Positions 10,169 through 19,484 are shown, numbered from the stretch's first letter. The stretch is 64,000 nt of DNA from Leptospira abararensis (GCF_016918735.1 NZ_JAFFPR010000042.1:10668-74667); one strand, 5' to 3'. The notes: generated by a model from the sequence alone, not told the origin. Translations and numbers: made by a program.

Positions 10169-10978
10169 TTATGGAACAGCGAGTTGAGTTGAGGTAACTA
10201 CTTTTGAAAACGAGATACCTGAATTTGCACTTAAACCAATAAACGAAAATCCTGTCGCCAGAGCAGGATCTCCGCCCGTCCAAGTAACTTCGTTTAACAA
10301 AGCATTGCCGGTAGTAAGATTTGTCCTAGTTTTGCAATTCGCAGTGTTTTTCCCTGTTACCCAAACGGTCAGGCGAGGGGGAGCTGTGGCTGTCAGATCA
10401 AAACATAGATCCACTTCTTGATCAATGAAATTGATTAGAGAGGTCCCTGCCACAGTTGGCGCGGGTGGTGCTGTACTATTCCCGTTTGAAGTTAGATTCT
10501 TTATATTTAATTCATTTGGGCCAAAATTTGCGTATGCGTAACCCGGAACAAATCCTCCTGTCCCACTCCCCGAATAAAAATTCATTGCGAATTGACCGGC
10601 AGCGAGTGTACTATTCCGACTAACGTCAGCAGAATAATTTTCTGGCAACCCCACATAAAGGGAAACTGCGGTATGCCCTCCTATAATTTTCAGACCTTCA
10701 ATCCTATAATGACGAACCGCGCCGACAGATGGTCGACAAAGTGCAAAAGTTCCCTTTTTGATAGCAGGCATAGTTGTTTCGACCGTACCATCTACATTCG
10801 TTTGACAAACAGTAGATGGACCAGAACTAGCACCGACAAATACTCCAAGAAGCAGAAGACTTGTTTCGTCTGACTTTTCTTTTTCTTGGCAGAATGTGAA
10901 AAAAATTGTTGTGACTAAAAGGATCACAAACCTACGAGCAATATTTTGAAACAAAGGATTATATAATTTTTCTTCCAT
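10169..10978 (-). CDS. Secreted lipoprotein of the heme locus, paralogue of its upstream neighbour
   Basis: A 269-residue predicted lipoprotein: signal segment RRFVILLVTTIFFTFCQ, then a beta-rich Gly/Ser/Thr/Asn-rich body. I do not recognise a named family. Its C-terminal third (LTVWVTGKNTANCKTRTNLT, then SFSKVVTSTQLAVP) aligns with the next gene upstream (ITLWLDGKNGANCNVKSSLT, then SFGKITVSTETAI), so the two are paralogues. The start at 10978 is set by a near-perfect GGAGGTGATT ribosome binding site, unusually strong for this window. It sits one step upstream of the HmuY-like gene, so a role in heme or iron binding at the surface is plausible but inferred only from position. Confidence 0.75.
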   Translation of the reverse strand: MEEKLYNPLFQNIARRFVILLVTTIFFTFCQEKEKSDETSLLLLGVFVGASSGPSTVCQTNVDGTVETTMPAIKKGTFALCRPSVGAVRHYRIEGLKIIGGHTAVSLYVGLPENYSADVSRNSTLAAGQFAMNFYSGSGTGGFVPGYAYANFGPNELNIKNLTSNGNSTAPPAPTVAGTSLINFIDQEVDLCFDLTATAPPRLTVWVTGKNTANCKTRTNLTTGNALLNEVTWTGGDPALATGFSFIGLSANSGISFSKVVTSTQLAVP

Positions 10979-11083
10979 AAGAATCACCTCCTGGTTTTGG
11001 TGTGGAATACTAAAAACAAAGAGCTGCATTCTAAACTTTTATTTAAGATTGCAACTCCTAACCACGATAAAGAAAAGTTATCT

Positions 11084-11914
11084 CTATTTTATAGCCGTTT
11101 CTGTAGAGACGGTGATTTTACCAAAACTCACAGAACCGGAGTTACTTCCTGCAGGTGCTGCTGCCAAATAAAATGTGCGTGTGTCAAGTGGAGAAAGGTT
11201 GTTTGCAAAATCACTAGGAAGTTTGTGAATCACTGCATTTTCTGCTGTCAAAGAAGATTTTACGTTACAATTAGCACCATTCTTTCCATCTAACCAAAGT
11301 GTAATTCTTGAAGCACCTGATGTAGTTTGTGTTACATCCAAACAAAAAGTTTTTTTCTCCCCACCGGTTTTGTTTAACTTACAATTTGTAGCTGCAGCAC
11401 CGAATGTATCACACTGCGTGTCGGTTACGGTGCCAATAGGTAATTCAGCAGCAGTTAAACCCGTGTTAACTCTTACTGCGGAGGACGCTGCGTAATTAGG
11501 TTCGTAACGAATGGCAGAAGCTGGAGATCCTGAAGTAGAACGTCCATCATACATCCAAAATTGGAAGGCATTGAAATTGTTTACTAAAACATTCCCAGCA
11601 GTCGGTGCATTCAAAGCATAATCTTTCGATTTGTAACCGCCAGAAAAAATTACGCTGTGACTAAATGCATTAGAAAGATCATGGATCACAAAATGAACTC
11701 CCGCCCCACCAGCTGGATTACAGATTTCTACTGGAGTTGACAAAGTCAGCGTACTGCCGGGAGTCTCACAAGACTTTGCCCCCTCAACAAGAGAAAACAA
11801 ACTTAAGAATACCGAATTATCGTTGTCTTTATTATCTTCCTGGTCGCAGGAAATGAGTGTTAAGCTAAGGCAGGAAGCCAGGGCTACAGCAGTGAATTTG
11901 TTGAGCTTGTTCAT
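11084..11914 (-). CDS. Secreted lipoprotein at the head of the heme receptor operon
   Basis: A 276-residue predicted lipoprotein with signal LASCLSLTLISCDQ. The body is Ala/Ser/Thr/Asn-rich and contains six or more cysteines (for example SCETPG, EICNPAG, TQCDTFG, NCKLNK, TFCLDV, ANCNVK), suggesting disulfide-stabilised extracellular folds. No known family is recognised. The C-terminal part is shared with the downstream lipoprotein. It is the first gene of the leftward operon (two lipoproteins, HmuY-like, TonB receptor). A GGAGAG sequence precedes the ATG. The upstream region, shared with hmuT, contains Fur-like inverted repeats, so iron control is likely. Function unknown; a surface heme-handling protein is a guess from position. 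Confidence 0.75.
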   Translation of the reverse strand: MNKLNKFTAVALASCLSLTLISCDQEDNKDNDNSVFLSLFSLVEGAKSCETPGSTLTLSTPVEICNPAGGAGVHFVIHDLSNAFSHSVIFSGGYKSKDYALNAPTAGNVLVNNFNAFQFWMYDGRSTSGSPASAIRYEPNYAASSAVRVNTGLTAAELPIGTVTDTQCDTFGAAATNCKLNKTGGEKKTFCLDVTQTTSGASRITLWLDGKNGANCNVKSSLTAENAVIHKLPSDFANNLSPLDTRTFYLAAAPAGSNSGSVSFGKITVSTETAIK

Positions 11915-11930
11915 AGGCGCTCTCCTATTT

Positions 11931-12015
11931 AATTGATTCTGATTCTCAATTTCGCGAGCAGGGGTTTCCTGTCAATACATTTGAGAACTAGTCTCATTCT
12001 CTTTTGAGATTGACA
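11931..12015. promoter_or_regulatory. Divergent heme-locus control region with Fur-like motifs
   Basis: The 129 bases between the leftward receptor operon and hmuT contain TGAGAACTAGTCTCA (11982-11996), an inverted repeat with TGAGA/TCTCA arms of 7-1-7 layout like Fur-family operators. They also hold ATTGATTCTGATTCTCAAT (11932-11950) and a TTTTGAGATTGACA run (12002-12015). The repeated TGAGAA/TTCTCA half-sites fit a Fur-type regulator of iron uptake. The assignment to Fur is inference; no leptospiral consensus was tested. Confidence 0.45.
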
Positions 12016-12043
12016 CTCCCTCCTTTCCTTCAATCCTTGGCCC

Positions 12044-12892
12044 ATGATTCGATTCCATGTAGCAAAAGAAATGGGGATTCTTTGTTTATCCCTTCTCCTC
12101 CTCACCTCCCCCGCATCTGCGGAGGCAAACCACCGCATTATCTCTGTAAATGGGACAGTGACTGAAATTATTTACGCGCTGAAATTGGAAAACCAATTGG
12201 TTGCTGTTGATTCCACGTCCTACTTTCCGAAACAAGCGGCCACTCTTCCAAACGTTGGGTATCAAAGAACATTAGCTACAGAAGGTATCTTAAACTTTAA
12301 ACCTACCCAAATTGTTGGCTTAGAATCTGCAGGACCACCGGCAACCATCCAAAACTTAAAAGATGCAGGCATCCCTCTCCAGTTATTCCCAGATGAGTTT
12401 AAATTAGAAACTCCAACCAAGCGCGTGTTAGAGATAGGCAAACTTTTCAAAAAAGAAAAGGAAGCAGCTCTATTAGCAAAGACAATCAATGAACAAATTC
12501 AAAAACTAAAAATAAACAAAACCAATCTCAAAGTTTTGTTCATTTATTCGAGAAACCCTAGTTCTGTATTTATTTCTGGAACGGGAACTGCAGCACATGC
12601 CATGATTGAACTCTCAGGTGCAAAAAATGCGGTAAATGAATTTTCAGAATACAAACCTCTTACAAGCGAAGCATTGATAAAAGCAAACCCGGATATCATC
12701 CTTATGCCAGAGAAATCGGCTTTGGGCTTTGGCGGAGAAAAAGCAATTTGGGAAATCAATGGAATGGAATTTACACGAGCAGGGAAAGAAAAGAATCTAA
12801 TCCTCTTAGACGACCTTCTTCTTTTAGGTTTTGGACCACGGTTACCACTTGCTCTAAAAATTCTAAATGACAAATGGAAACTCATCGAATGA
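12044..12892 (+). CDS. hmuT: Heme ABC transporter periplasmic binding protein HmuT
   Basis: A 282-residue periplasmic binding protein of the cluster used for heme, B12 and siderophores. The signal peptide is GILCLSLLLLTSPASA. The mature protein begins HRIISVNGTVTEIIYAL. DSTSYFP (~56-62) has the Tyr that in HmuT/ShuT-type proteins binds heme iron, followed by LPNVGYQRTLATEGILNFKP, typical of HmuT. It would carry heme from the receptor to the HmuUV transporter. It is the first gene of hmuTUVS and its stop codon overlaps the hmuU start (ATGA). It lies downstream of the Fur-like region and divergent from the receptor operon. Confidence 0.9.
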   Translation: MIRFHVAKEMGILCLSLLLLTSPASAEANHRIISVNGTVTEIIYALKLENQLVAVDSTSYFPKQAATLPNVGYQRTLATEGILNFKPTQIVGLESAGPPATIQNLKDAGIPLQLFPDEFKLETPTKRVLEIGKLFKKEKEAALLAKTINEQIQKLKINKTNLKVLFIYSRNPSSVFISGTGTAAHAMIELSGAKNAVNEFSEYKPLTSEALIKANPDIILMPEKSALGFGGEKAIWEINGMEFTRAGKEKNLILLDDLLLLGFGPRLPLALKILNDKWKLIE

Positions 12893-13875
12893 AGAGAAAA
12901 TGGCTCTTCATTCTTTTTTGTGCCGTCTTTACCATCGTCTCCGCAGTTATATCTTCGTTACTCGGAGCGATGCATATACAGTTGGCAGATTTATTTCACA
13001 GTGATAGTATAGAGTCTCGAGTATTTTTTGAACTTAGAGTGCCAAGGATCCTTCTTGGCTTTATGGTAGGAGGATCCTTGGCTTGGTCAGGTGCTTTAGC
13101 TCAAGGCCTCTTTCGAAATCCAATCGTTGATCCCGGCCTGATTGGTATTACAGCCGGATGTTCTTTGTTTGCAGCTATTGCCATAGTCCTCGGCGCATCC
13201 ATTCCATTTTTGCATTCCTTATGGAGTGTTGTTCTCTTCTCATTTTTCGGCGGGATTTCATCCTCATTTATCATTTTCTTTTTTTCTAAGTCAAAGGGTA
13301 AAACAGATATCTTTACATTATTACTTTCCGGGATAGCGGTGAATGCCATTTGTATTTCCGCCATTGGAATTTTGAGTTATATTGCGAACGAAGCCCAACT
13401 AAGAAATCTTTCTCTCTGGAATATGGGAAGTTTGGGCGGCGCTTCCTGGACCAATCTAAAATCCTTCTCCTGTTTTTTTATTTTTCCAATATTGATCAGT
13501 CCCTTCATCGCAAAACAATTGAATGTATTTATCTTAGGGGAACGCGAAGCAAGTCATTTGGGAATATCGACTGAACTTTTGAAAACAATCATCATTCTTC
13601 TCATCGGGGTGAGCGTGGGGGCTTGTATCTCGTTAGTAGGAAACATTGGGTTTGTTGGACTTGCAGTCCCACATATTGTCCGTTTAGCGATAGGACAAGA
13701 TTACAGATATCTACTCATTTCTACTTATCTTTTAGGCGGAGGCCTACTTTGTTTTGCTGATGCGATCTGCAGAGTCATCATCGCCCCTTCCGAAATTCCA
13801 GTAGGGATAGCGACAGCCTTACTAGGCTCTCCTTTCTTTCTCAGTTTGATTCGAAAAAGGATGAACCATATATGA
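12889..13875 (+). CDS. hmuU: Heme ABC transporter permease HmuU
   Basis: A ~328-residue inner-membrane permease of the FecCD/BtuC family, with about nine or ten hydrophobic segments. Family features include FFELRVPRILLGFMVGGSLAWSG near the N-terminus, ALAQGLFRNPIVDPGLIGI, LSGIAVNAI, and GFVGLAVPHIVRL close to the C-terminus. As a homodimer with HmuV it moves heme across the inner membrane. The ATG at 12889 overlaps the hmuT stop by four bases and is preferred over the in-frame ATG 15 bases upstream. The 3' end overlaps hmuV by four bases. Confidence 0.93.
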   Translation: MKRKWLFILFCAVFTIVSAVISSLLGAMHIQLADLFHSDSIESRVFFELRVPRILLGFMVGGSLAWSGALAQGLFRNPIVDPGLIGITAGCSLFAAIAIVLGASIPFLHSLWSVVLFSFFGGISSSFIIFFFSKSKGKTDIFTLLLSGIAVNAICISAIGILSYIANEAQLRNLSLWNMGSLGGASWTNLKSFSCFFIFPILISPFIAKQLNVFILGEREASHLGISTELLKTIIILLIGVSVGACISLVGNIGFVGLAVPHIVRLAIGQDYRYLLISTYLLGGGLLCFADAICRVIIAPSEIPVGIATALLGSPFFLSLIRKRMNHI

Positions 13876-14651
13876 CAATTGAAGCAATTGACCTAGATTA
13901 CAGCATAGGTTCCAAACAAATACTTTCGAAAATAGAGCTTAAAATTTGCCCAGGAGAACTTCACGTTCTCATCGGGAGAAACGGAGCTGGCAAATCATCA
14001 CTCTTCCACATGTTATGCGGCGACTTAACACCGCAATATGGAAATATCTATCTAGACGGAATCGAATTGGCTAAATATTCAAAAAGTCAATTGGCAAAGG
14101 TAAGGGCTGTTTTAACACAAGAAACAAACATTACATTCCCCATTAGTTCCGAAGAAGTAATCAGCCTTGGGCGCCATCCTCATAGAATCGATCCTCATAG
14201 GGACAGAGATATCGTTCAGACCTGTTTGAAAATCACTGACTCAGAGGAACAGAAGGAACAAAACTATTCGACTTTATCAGGGGGAGAAAAACAAAAAATC
14301 AATTTCGGCAGGATCCTCGCCCAAGCCTGGGAAACGCCACCAAGATATATATTTCTTGATGAACCAGTTTCTGCTTTGGACATTCCGAACCAATACAAAA
14401 CTCTCAATGTATGCAAACATATGACTGAGCAGGGTTATGCAGTCTTTATGATTTTACATGACTTAAACCTCGCCGCTTTGTATGCAGATACAATTACCTT
14501 ACTTCACAAAGGAAAAATTGTCCAATCTGGCAAACCAAAGGAAGTATTAACTTTAGAAAATTTGGAAACTGCATTCGGCATGAAAGCAAAAATTCTAAAT
14601 GCACCAGAAGGAAATTTCATCATTCCAGAAATCATAGGAGAACCAATATGA
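13872..14651 (+). CDS. hmuV: Heme ABC transporter ATP-binding protein HmuV
   Basis: A 259-residue ABC ATPase. Walker A is GRNGAGKSS (~35-43), the Q-loop lies at LTQETNITFP, the signature is LSGGEKQKINFGRILAQ (~135), Walker B is YIFLDEP (~160), and the switch His is in LHDLNLAALYAD. The pattern SLGRHPH after the Q-loop is typical of FecE/HmuV-type ATPases. It powers heme import with HmuU. Translation is coupled on both sides by four-base ATGA overlaps with hmuU and hmuS. Confidence 0.93.
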   Translation: MTIEAIDLDYSIGSKQILSKIELKICPGELHVLIGRNGAGKSSLFHMLCGDLTPQYGNIYLDGIELAKYSKSQLAKVRAVLTQETNITFPISSEEVISLGRHPHRIDPHRDRDIVQTCLKITDSEEQKEQNYSTLSGGEKQKINFGRILAQAWETPPRYIFLDEPVSALDIPNQYKTLNVCKHMTEQGYAVFMILHDLNLAALYADTITLLHKGKIVQSGKPKEVLTLENLETAFGMKAKILNAPEGNFIIPEIIGEPI

Positions 14652-15700
14652 ATGAAAACTTAAAACAACAATGGGATACTCTAACCAAAGAAATGCCCAA
14701 ACTCAGAATTCGAGATGCCGCCAAACATTTAAAAGTAAGTGAAGCAGAACTTCTTGCTACAAAAATTGGTCCATCAGTCAAACTACTAAAACCAGATTGG
14801 GCGGGGTTTCTAACGAACACCACAAACCTAGGTTATGTGATGGCCCTTACGAGAAACGAATCATGCGTACACGAAAGAAAAGGTGTCTATAAAAATGTAT
14901 CTATCAATGGACAAACCGCACTCGCCGTTGGAGAAGATATTGATCTACGTATCTTTCTAAAAGACTGGAAGTATGGCTTTTATGTCGAGGAACCGAAAGA
15001 AACAGGAACTGCTCGTAGTTTTCAATTTTTCGACTCCAGAGGAGACGCAGTACACAAAATCTACCAAACAGAAAAATCGACAATGGACGGTTGGGAGTTC
15101 ACCAAAGGCCAATTTGTTGACGAAGACCAAATCTTCAACACACCATCGCCGGAAACAAAAATCAAAACAGAAACAAATGACCCAAAGCAAATTCCGCAAT
15201 TTCTCGAAGCATGGAATAAATTAGAAGACACTCACGATTTTTTCTCTTTAATTAGAAAGTTCAATTATTCACGAGAATTTTCACTGAAAGCTGCGAATGG
15301 GAAGTTTTCCTTCAGAGTTTCGAAAGAAGATCTATTAAACCTTATGGAAAAAGCAAGCAAACTCGAATTGGAGATAATGATCTTTGTTGGAAACCCAGGT
15401 ATGATCCAAATCCATACAGGCAAAATACAAAGGTTGGAACCCATGGGCCCTTGGTTCAATGTCCTTGATCCAGAATTTAATCTACATTTGAGAACCGATC
15501 AGATTGAATCCGTCTGGATTGTCGATAAACCAACAAAAGACGGCCTCGTCACATCACTGGAAGTATTTGATCATGAGGAAAACCTAATCTTACAAATGTT
15601 TGGTAAAAGAAAGCCAGGTATCCCACAATCGGATGTTTGGTTCCAGTTATCACGCGAATACGTAAAAAAAGCAGAGGAACTAAACCCTTCTCTTGTATAA
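14648..15700 (+). CDS. hmuS: Heme-utilisation/degradation protein HmuS (HemS/ChuS family)
   Basis: A 350-residue cytoplasmic protein of the HemS/ChuS/HmuS family, which has two similar halves that bind heme and, in some members, open the ring to release iron. It begins with the typical LRIRDAAKHLKVSEAELLATKIG and contains VMALTRNESCVHERKG and LRIFLKDWKYGFYVEE. In the second half it has a matching MIFVGNPGMIQIHTGKI and PWFNVLDPEFNLHLRTDQIESVW. It is the last gene of hmuTUVS, overlapping hmuV by four bases. Its 3' end overlaps the convergent sensor kinase by 21 bases. Whether it degrades heme or only stores and delivers it cannot be read from sequence. Confidence 0.88.
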   Translation: MNENLKQQWDTLTKEMPKLRIRDAAKHLKVSEAELLATKIGPSVKLLKPDWAGFLTNTTNLGYVMALTRNESCVHERKGVYKNVSINGQTALAVGEDIDLRIFLKDWKYGFYVEEPKETGTARSFQFFDSRGDAVHKIYQTEKSTMDGWEFTKGQFVDEDQIFNTPSPETKIKTETNDPKQIPQFLEAWNKLEDTHDFFSLIRKFNYSREFSLKAANGKFSFRVSKEDLLNLMEKASKLELEIMIFVGNPGMIQIHTGKIQRLEPMGPWFNVLDPEFNLHLRTDQIESVWIVDKPTKDGLVTSLEVFDHEENLILQMFGKRKPGIPQSDVWFQLSREYVKKAEELNPSLV

Positions 15701-17212
15701 ATTATTCGGGAAATTAAGTTTCATCTGAAACCCTTGGGTACCATCAATACTCAAGGTTCCCGCCATTTGTTTTTCTGCTATAATCTTCGCTAAACTTAAC
15801 CCCAACTTCTTTTGTTTTCCTAAATCAAAGCCAATAGGCAGCCCAACCCCATTGTCTTTATATTCAAAATGGCAAATATCGCCTTCCACAAAAAAAAGAA
15901 TCAAAATTTCGCCTGCCGTCATACCAGGGAAAGCATATTTGAAACTATTGGAAAGTAACTCCGTAAAAATAAGCCCAAGAGGAACAGCGGTATCCAAAAG
16001 CAAAGAACCTTCGCCAACCTGAAATTCAACAGAAATTTCCTTTTCTATAGGAGGGTAACTCTGACGAACTATATCCACCAATGATCCCAAGTATGCAGAA
16101 ACTTTTATTTCACTTAAATCTTTATTTGCATATAAGTGGTCATGCACTAACGACATGGTTTGAATTTTAATCGAAGTATCTTCAACGATAGATTGAATAT
16201 TTTTATCGTCCGGAAAATCGGATGCCTGAATCATCAAAATCGAACGAACCAATTGTATTGAATTTTTTGTTCGATGAAAAATTTCAGAAATCAAATTTTC
16301 CTTTTCTCGCAAAGACTTCCGTATCATTTCCGCATAGATTTTATTCTCTTCAATTTCCTTAGATAAAAGTTGGTTAGCATGTATTAACTTTTCGTAAGGA
16401 TCATTGATAGCGGCTATAAATACAGCTTTATAAATTAAATAAAAGGCTCCAATTTTATAAATATGCCCTAAAACATTATAAACATCAAAGACACTAGAAT
16501 ACACAGCAAAAACCATTTCACTAAATATACAGACAATGAAGGCTGACAGGTAATATTGAAGTTGCCTTTTGGAAGTATAAAAATCCGCTTTCCGATATAG
16601 GATAAGAGACAAAAAAAGAATCGCAATGATCACATATTCCGCATTTTTCTTAAATGATGTAAGCCCCTTTCCCTTCTCATACGTCTTCGGAATCCACTCA
16701 TTATAGAAAATCACCAAAAGAAACACTATAACAACCAAAAGAAAGGCAAAGGACATGAGTGTTTTTTCTTTGATTAACTTATACTGCTTGTTTGGCTGAA
16801 TATAAATTGCGGCTAACAAAACTAATGCGGTTATTCCTCGAGAAAAAATCCAAAACTGAGAGGACTTATTACCTGAATTGGGAGTCACAAAATCGGGCAT
16901 TCCTGTATAACCCAAAGCATGCATAAAATCGACCAACCCAACTGCAAGAAAACCGACTCCCAGAAACAAGGTATGGGGGTTACGACTTTGCGAGTAGGAA
17001 TAGTATCCTAAACCAAAGATAGAAAAAGATACGATCACGCTAAAAATTTCAGTAACGTTGTGAAAAACTAAAAAATAACCAATCTCGTACTCACGATAAA
17101 AATACTCAGGAAATGTACCAACGAGCAGGAGAGGGAATATAGAAAAAAGTATAACCCAAAAATAAAAACGATTATTATAGAACAAATTGAAATAAAAACT
17201 AAGGCTGCGCAT
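15680..17212 (-). CDS. Membrane sensor histidine kinase (MASE3-like sensor, HisKA_2 type)
   Basis: A 510-residue kinase. The first ~280 residues have about eight hydrophobic segments and resemble the MASE3 membrane sensor domain (GLVDFMHALGYTGMPDF, then FWIFSRGITAL). A short helical linker leads to SEIFHRTKNSIQLVRSILMIQ, a HisKA_2 phospho-acceptor box in which His of FHRTKN is the likely site. The ATPase domain has IFTELLSNSFKYAFPG (N box), DNGVGLPIGFD (G1) and KLGLSLAKIIAEKQMAG. No receiver gene is adjacent, so its partner is unknown. It is convergent with hmuS and overlaps it by 21 bases. The ATG at 17210-17212 is the first good start. Confidence 0.85.
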   Translation of the reverse strand: MRSLSFYFNLFYNNRFYFWVILFSIFPLLLVGTFPEYFYREYEIGYFLVFHNVTEIFSVIVSFSIFGLGYYSYSQSRNPHTLFLGVGFLAVGLVDFMHALGYTGMPDFVTPNSGNKSSQFWIFSRGITALVLLAAIYIQPNKQYKLIKEKTLMSFAFLLVVIVFLLVIFYNEWIPKTYEKGKGLTSFKKNAEYVIIAILFLSLILYRKADFYTSKRQLQYYLSAFIVCIFSEMVFAVYSSVFDVYNVLGHIYKIGAFYLIYKAVFIAAINDPYEKLIHANQLLSKEIEENKIYAEMIRKSLREKENLISEIFHRTKNSIQLVRSILMIQASDFPDDKNIQSIVEDTSIKIQTMSLVHDHLYANKDLSEIKVSAYLGSLVDIVRQSYPPIEKEISVEFQVGEGSLLLDTAVPLGLIFTELLSNSFKYAFPGMTAGEILILFFVEGDICHFEYKDNGVGLPIGFDLGKQKKLGLSLAKIIAEKQMAGTLSIDGTQGFQMKLNFPNNLYKRRV

Positions 17213-17304
17213 TGATTAGCAGGTTATTAGACAAAAAATAGTGGTTTTAGCAAGAAATTATTTTAAAACCGCGGAGAAAGTAAAACATTAAGTAGAGTTT
17301 CGAT

Positions 17305-19170
17305 TCATATAATATCGAGAGAGATCAATGTAATATCATCTTTAGAAATTTGTCTCATTCGAGACAAACGATCCAATAAATTCTTATGAAATAATTCCGA
17401 TGAATCACCCATAATAGAAGATATTTCTGGAAATAATATTGATTCAGGTTCTTCATCAGGCTTTAAATTTTCGTACAATCCGTCCGTAAATATTAAAATC
17501 TTATCTGCTTTGTGTAAATCAATCACCCTTTCTTCATATTCAAAAGTGGAACGCACCCCCAGAAGAAGCCCTGGGCATTCGAATGATTCTATTTCTCTAT
17601 TGCGAATCAATAAAAAAGGTGGGTTCCCCGCAGAACTGAAACATAATTTCATTTGTTCAAAATCTATATAAAAATATGCAGCACTTACAAAACGGGCATG
17701 GAGGCTTGTGCAAAGAAAACGGTTCATTGCTGCGATCAATTCTTTTGGCGATTCCTTAAACTCTTTTGCGTTTCGAAAGGCTATCTTTACTGTCGAAGAA
17801 TCAAGGGCTGCGCTCACACCATGACCAGTCACATCAGCGATTACTAAACCAAATCCGCCAGGGAATTCAAAAAAATCATAAAAATCTCCACCGACATCAT
17901 AAAGTGGGAAGTAGGATACTTCCATTGACAACCTTGGGTTATCAGGTAATCGATCCGGCAAAATCCGCATTTGAATTTTTCTCGCAGTTTCTAAATCTTT
18001 TTTAATCGTCGTTAATTCGTTTTTCGCAACCAAATTTTCTTCCAATAAAAAACGAAGACGCCTACCCAAAGCCAAAGAAAATAAAATTACCTCAAAAGCG
18101 GTACCAATTTGCACTCCATACCTACCGAAAGTAGAAAAAGGAATGAGCGAAGCCTTTGTTAGAGAATCAAAAATAACCCCAATAAACAAAGTAAACCAAG
18201 CGAGTAAAAAAAACAGCGATGACTTAACTCCACGTCTATAGGAATAGGCACCAGCAGACATAAGCACTAAAAACATATAAGGGAAGGTATAAATAAAGGA
18301 AACTTCCATCCAGTTATATGGGATCATAAAAGAAAAGAACGACATAAATCCAAAACCAACTACACTACAAAGGATGAGAAGTTCAAGACGCGGATTTATT
18401 TTTTTTAAATTCAAAAAGGAAAGGGAAAAGAGACCTACAAACATCAAGGATGCATTTACGGAGATATACAAGTAAGGCTTGATAGACATCGCCAAATCTG
18501 GAACTAGGAGTTGCTTAAAAAAACCACCAAGCAATGAATAGTTGATTCCTAGAGTTGTCAAATACAAACAATAGTAAACGTATGCTTTTTCTCGAACACT
18601 AACATAAATCAATAGATTGTATAACAAAAGAGCAAATATAATTCCAAAATAAATTCCATTGGCAACATAATCTCTCTCTATCCGATCAAAAAAAGAATTT
18701 ATCTTCCAAATGCGAAATGGGGCATTCAGTATTCCTGAGTTTTTTATATGCGAATAAATGATTCTTGTCTCTAAAGGATTCAAAGTTAGTTTGTAGGTTG
18801 GATTTCTATGTTGTAGTTCTCTTTCTGCGAAAGCACCAGAGCCATCAAATTTTTTCCAAACTACTTTTCCACCGGCTTCCCAACCTAACAAAACCGTATC
18901 GACCCAAGGAGATTCTAATTCTAAAATATAATCCATTGGTTCATTGTCTAGATTGACCACGTCAAATTTTACCCAGACAGAAGGTTTCCAATACCCAAAA
19001 TGGTATTTCATTTCATGAGCTTTTGACCAAACCGCGTCTCCTGCGAGAATTTGATCTAAGGTTTTGGTTTCAAAAGTATATTGGATGGGAGGACGTTCGG
19101 GATACTTATTGGCACAGGAGATAAAAAAAAGAACGATAAGAAATAAATTAATTCTGCGAATTAGGATCAT
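17305..19170 (-). CDS. 7TMR-DISM receptor fused to PP2C/SpoIIE-type phosphatase
   Basis: A 621-residue three-part signalling protein. The N-terminal signal segment ends at FFISCANKYPE (possible lipobox). It is followed by a ~150-residue 7TMR-DISM extracellular sensor of the galactose-binding type, and seven membrane segments (~180-375). After a coiled coil (ENLVAKNELTTIKKDLETARKIQMRILP) comes a PP2C/SpoIIE domain with DVGGDFYDFFEFP and GLVIADVTGHGVSAAL, both metal-binding motifs intact, and ILIFTDGLYE. It probably dephosphorylates an anti-sigma-factor antagonist in response to an external ligand. No such partner gene is adjacent. The ATG at 19170 is chosen over a TTG at 19176. Confidence 0.88.
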   Translation of the reverse strand: MILIRRINLFLIVLFFISCANKYPERPPIQYTFETKTLDQILAGDAVWSKAHEMKYHFGYWKPSVWVKFDVVNLDNEPMDYILELESPWVDTVLLGWEAGGKVVWKKFDGSGAFAERELQHRNPTYKLTLNPLETRIIYSHIKNSGILNAPFRIWKINSFFDRIERDYVANGIYFGIIFALLLYNLLIYVSVREKAYVYYCLYLTTLGINYSLLGGFFKQLLVPDLAMSIKPYLYISVNASLMFVGLFSLSFLNLKKINPRLELLILCSVVGFGFMSFFSFMIPYNWMEVSFIYTFPYMFLVLMSAGAYSYRRGVKSSLFFLLAWFTLFIGVIFDSLTKASLIPFSTFGRYGVQIGTAFEVILFSLALGRRLRFLLEENLVAKNELTTIKKDLETARKIQMRILPDRLPDNPRLSMEVSYFPLYDVGGDFYDFFEFPGGFGLVIADVTGHGVSAALDSSTVKIAFRNAKEFKESPKELIAAMNRFLCTSLHARFVSAAYFYIDFEQMKLCFSSAGNPPFLLIRNREIESFECPGLLLGVRSTFEYEERVIDLHKADKILIFTDGLYENLKPDEEPESILFPEISSIMGDSSELFHKNLLDRLSRMRQISKDDITLISLDII

Positions 19171-19304
19171 CGGCAAGTAACGGGTCTAATGCCACTGTTG
19201 GGAAAGATAACATCCCCTGAAATTCAAATTCCAAATTACCTAGAAAACGTATTGCCAAAAACCCTAAAGAAGTGATATTCATGGCAAATCAAGGAGATAG
19301 GTTT

Positions 19305-19484
19305 ATGTCAGCAAAATTTGAAATTTACAAAGACAAAGCAGGTGAATTCCGCTTTCGCCTCAAAGCATCCAACGGGGAAATCATCGCATCTAGCGAAGGT
19401 TATTCTTCCAAACAAGCCTGTGAAAACGGCATTAACTCAGTGAAGGCTAATGCCGAAGCTGCGGAAATCGTTGATCAAACGTAA
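19305..19484 (+). CDS. YegP-like DUF1508 small protein
   Basis: A 59-residue protein with a single DUF1508/YegP unit: MSAKFEIYKDKAGEFRFRLKA, NGEIIASSEGYSSKQACENGI and SVKANAEAAEIVD. The family forms a small beta-alpha fold of unknown function, usually in one or two copies; here there is one. The ATG at 19305 has an AAGGAGAT ribosome binding site eight bases upstream, so the longer frame from 19272 is unlikely. It ends with a ten-base overlap of the convergent ppnP-like gene. Confidence 0.82.
   Translation: MSAKFEIYKDKAGEFRFRLKASNGEIIASSEGYSSKQACENGINSVKANAEAAEIVDQT

Noticed and set aside
15680..19170. Sensor kinase and 7TM phosphatase as one partner-switching unit
   Set aside because: The genes are separated by 92 bases and no anti-sigma or antagonist gene lies between or beside them; a link cannot be supported.
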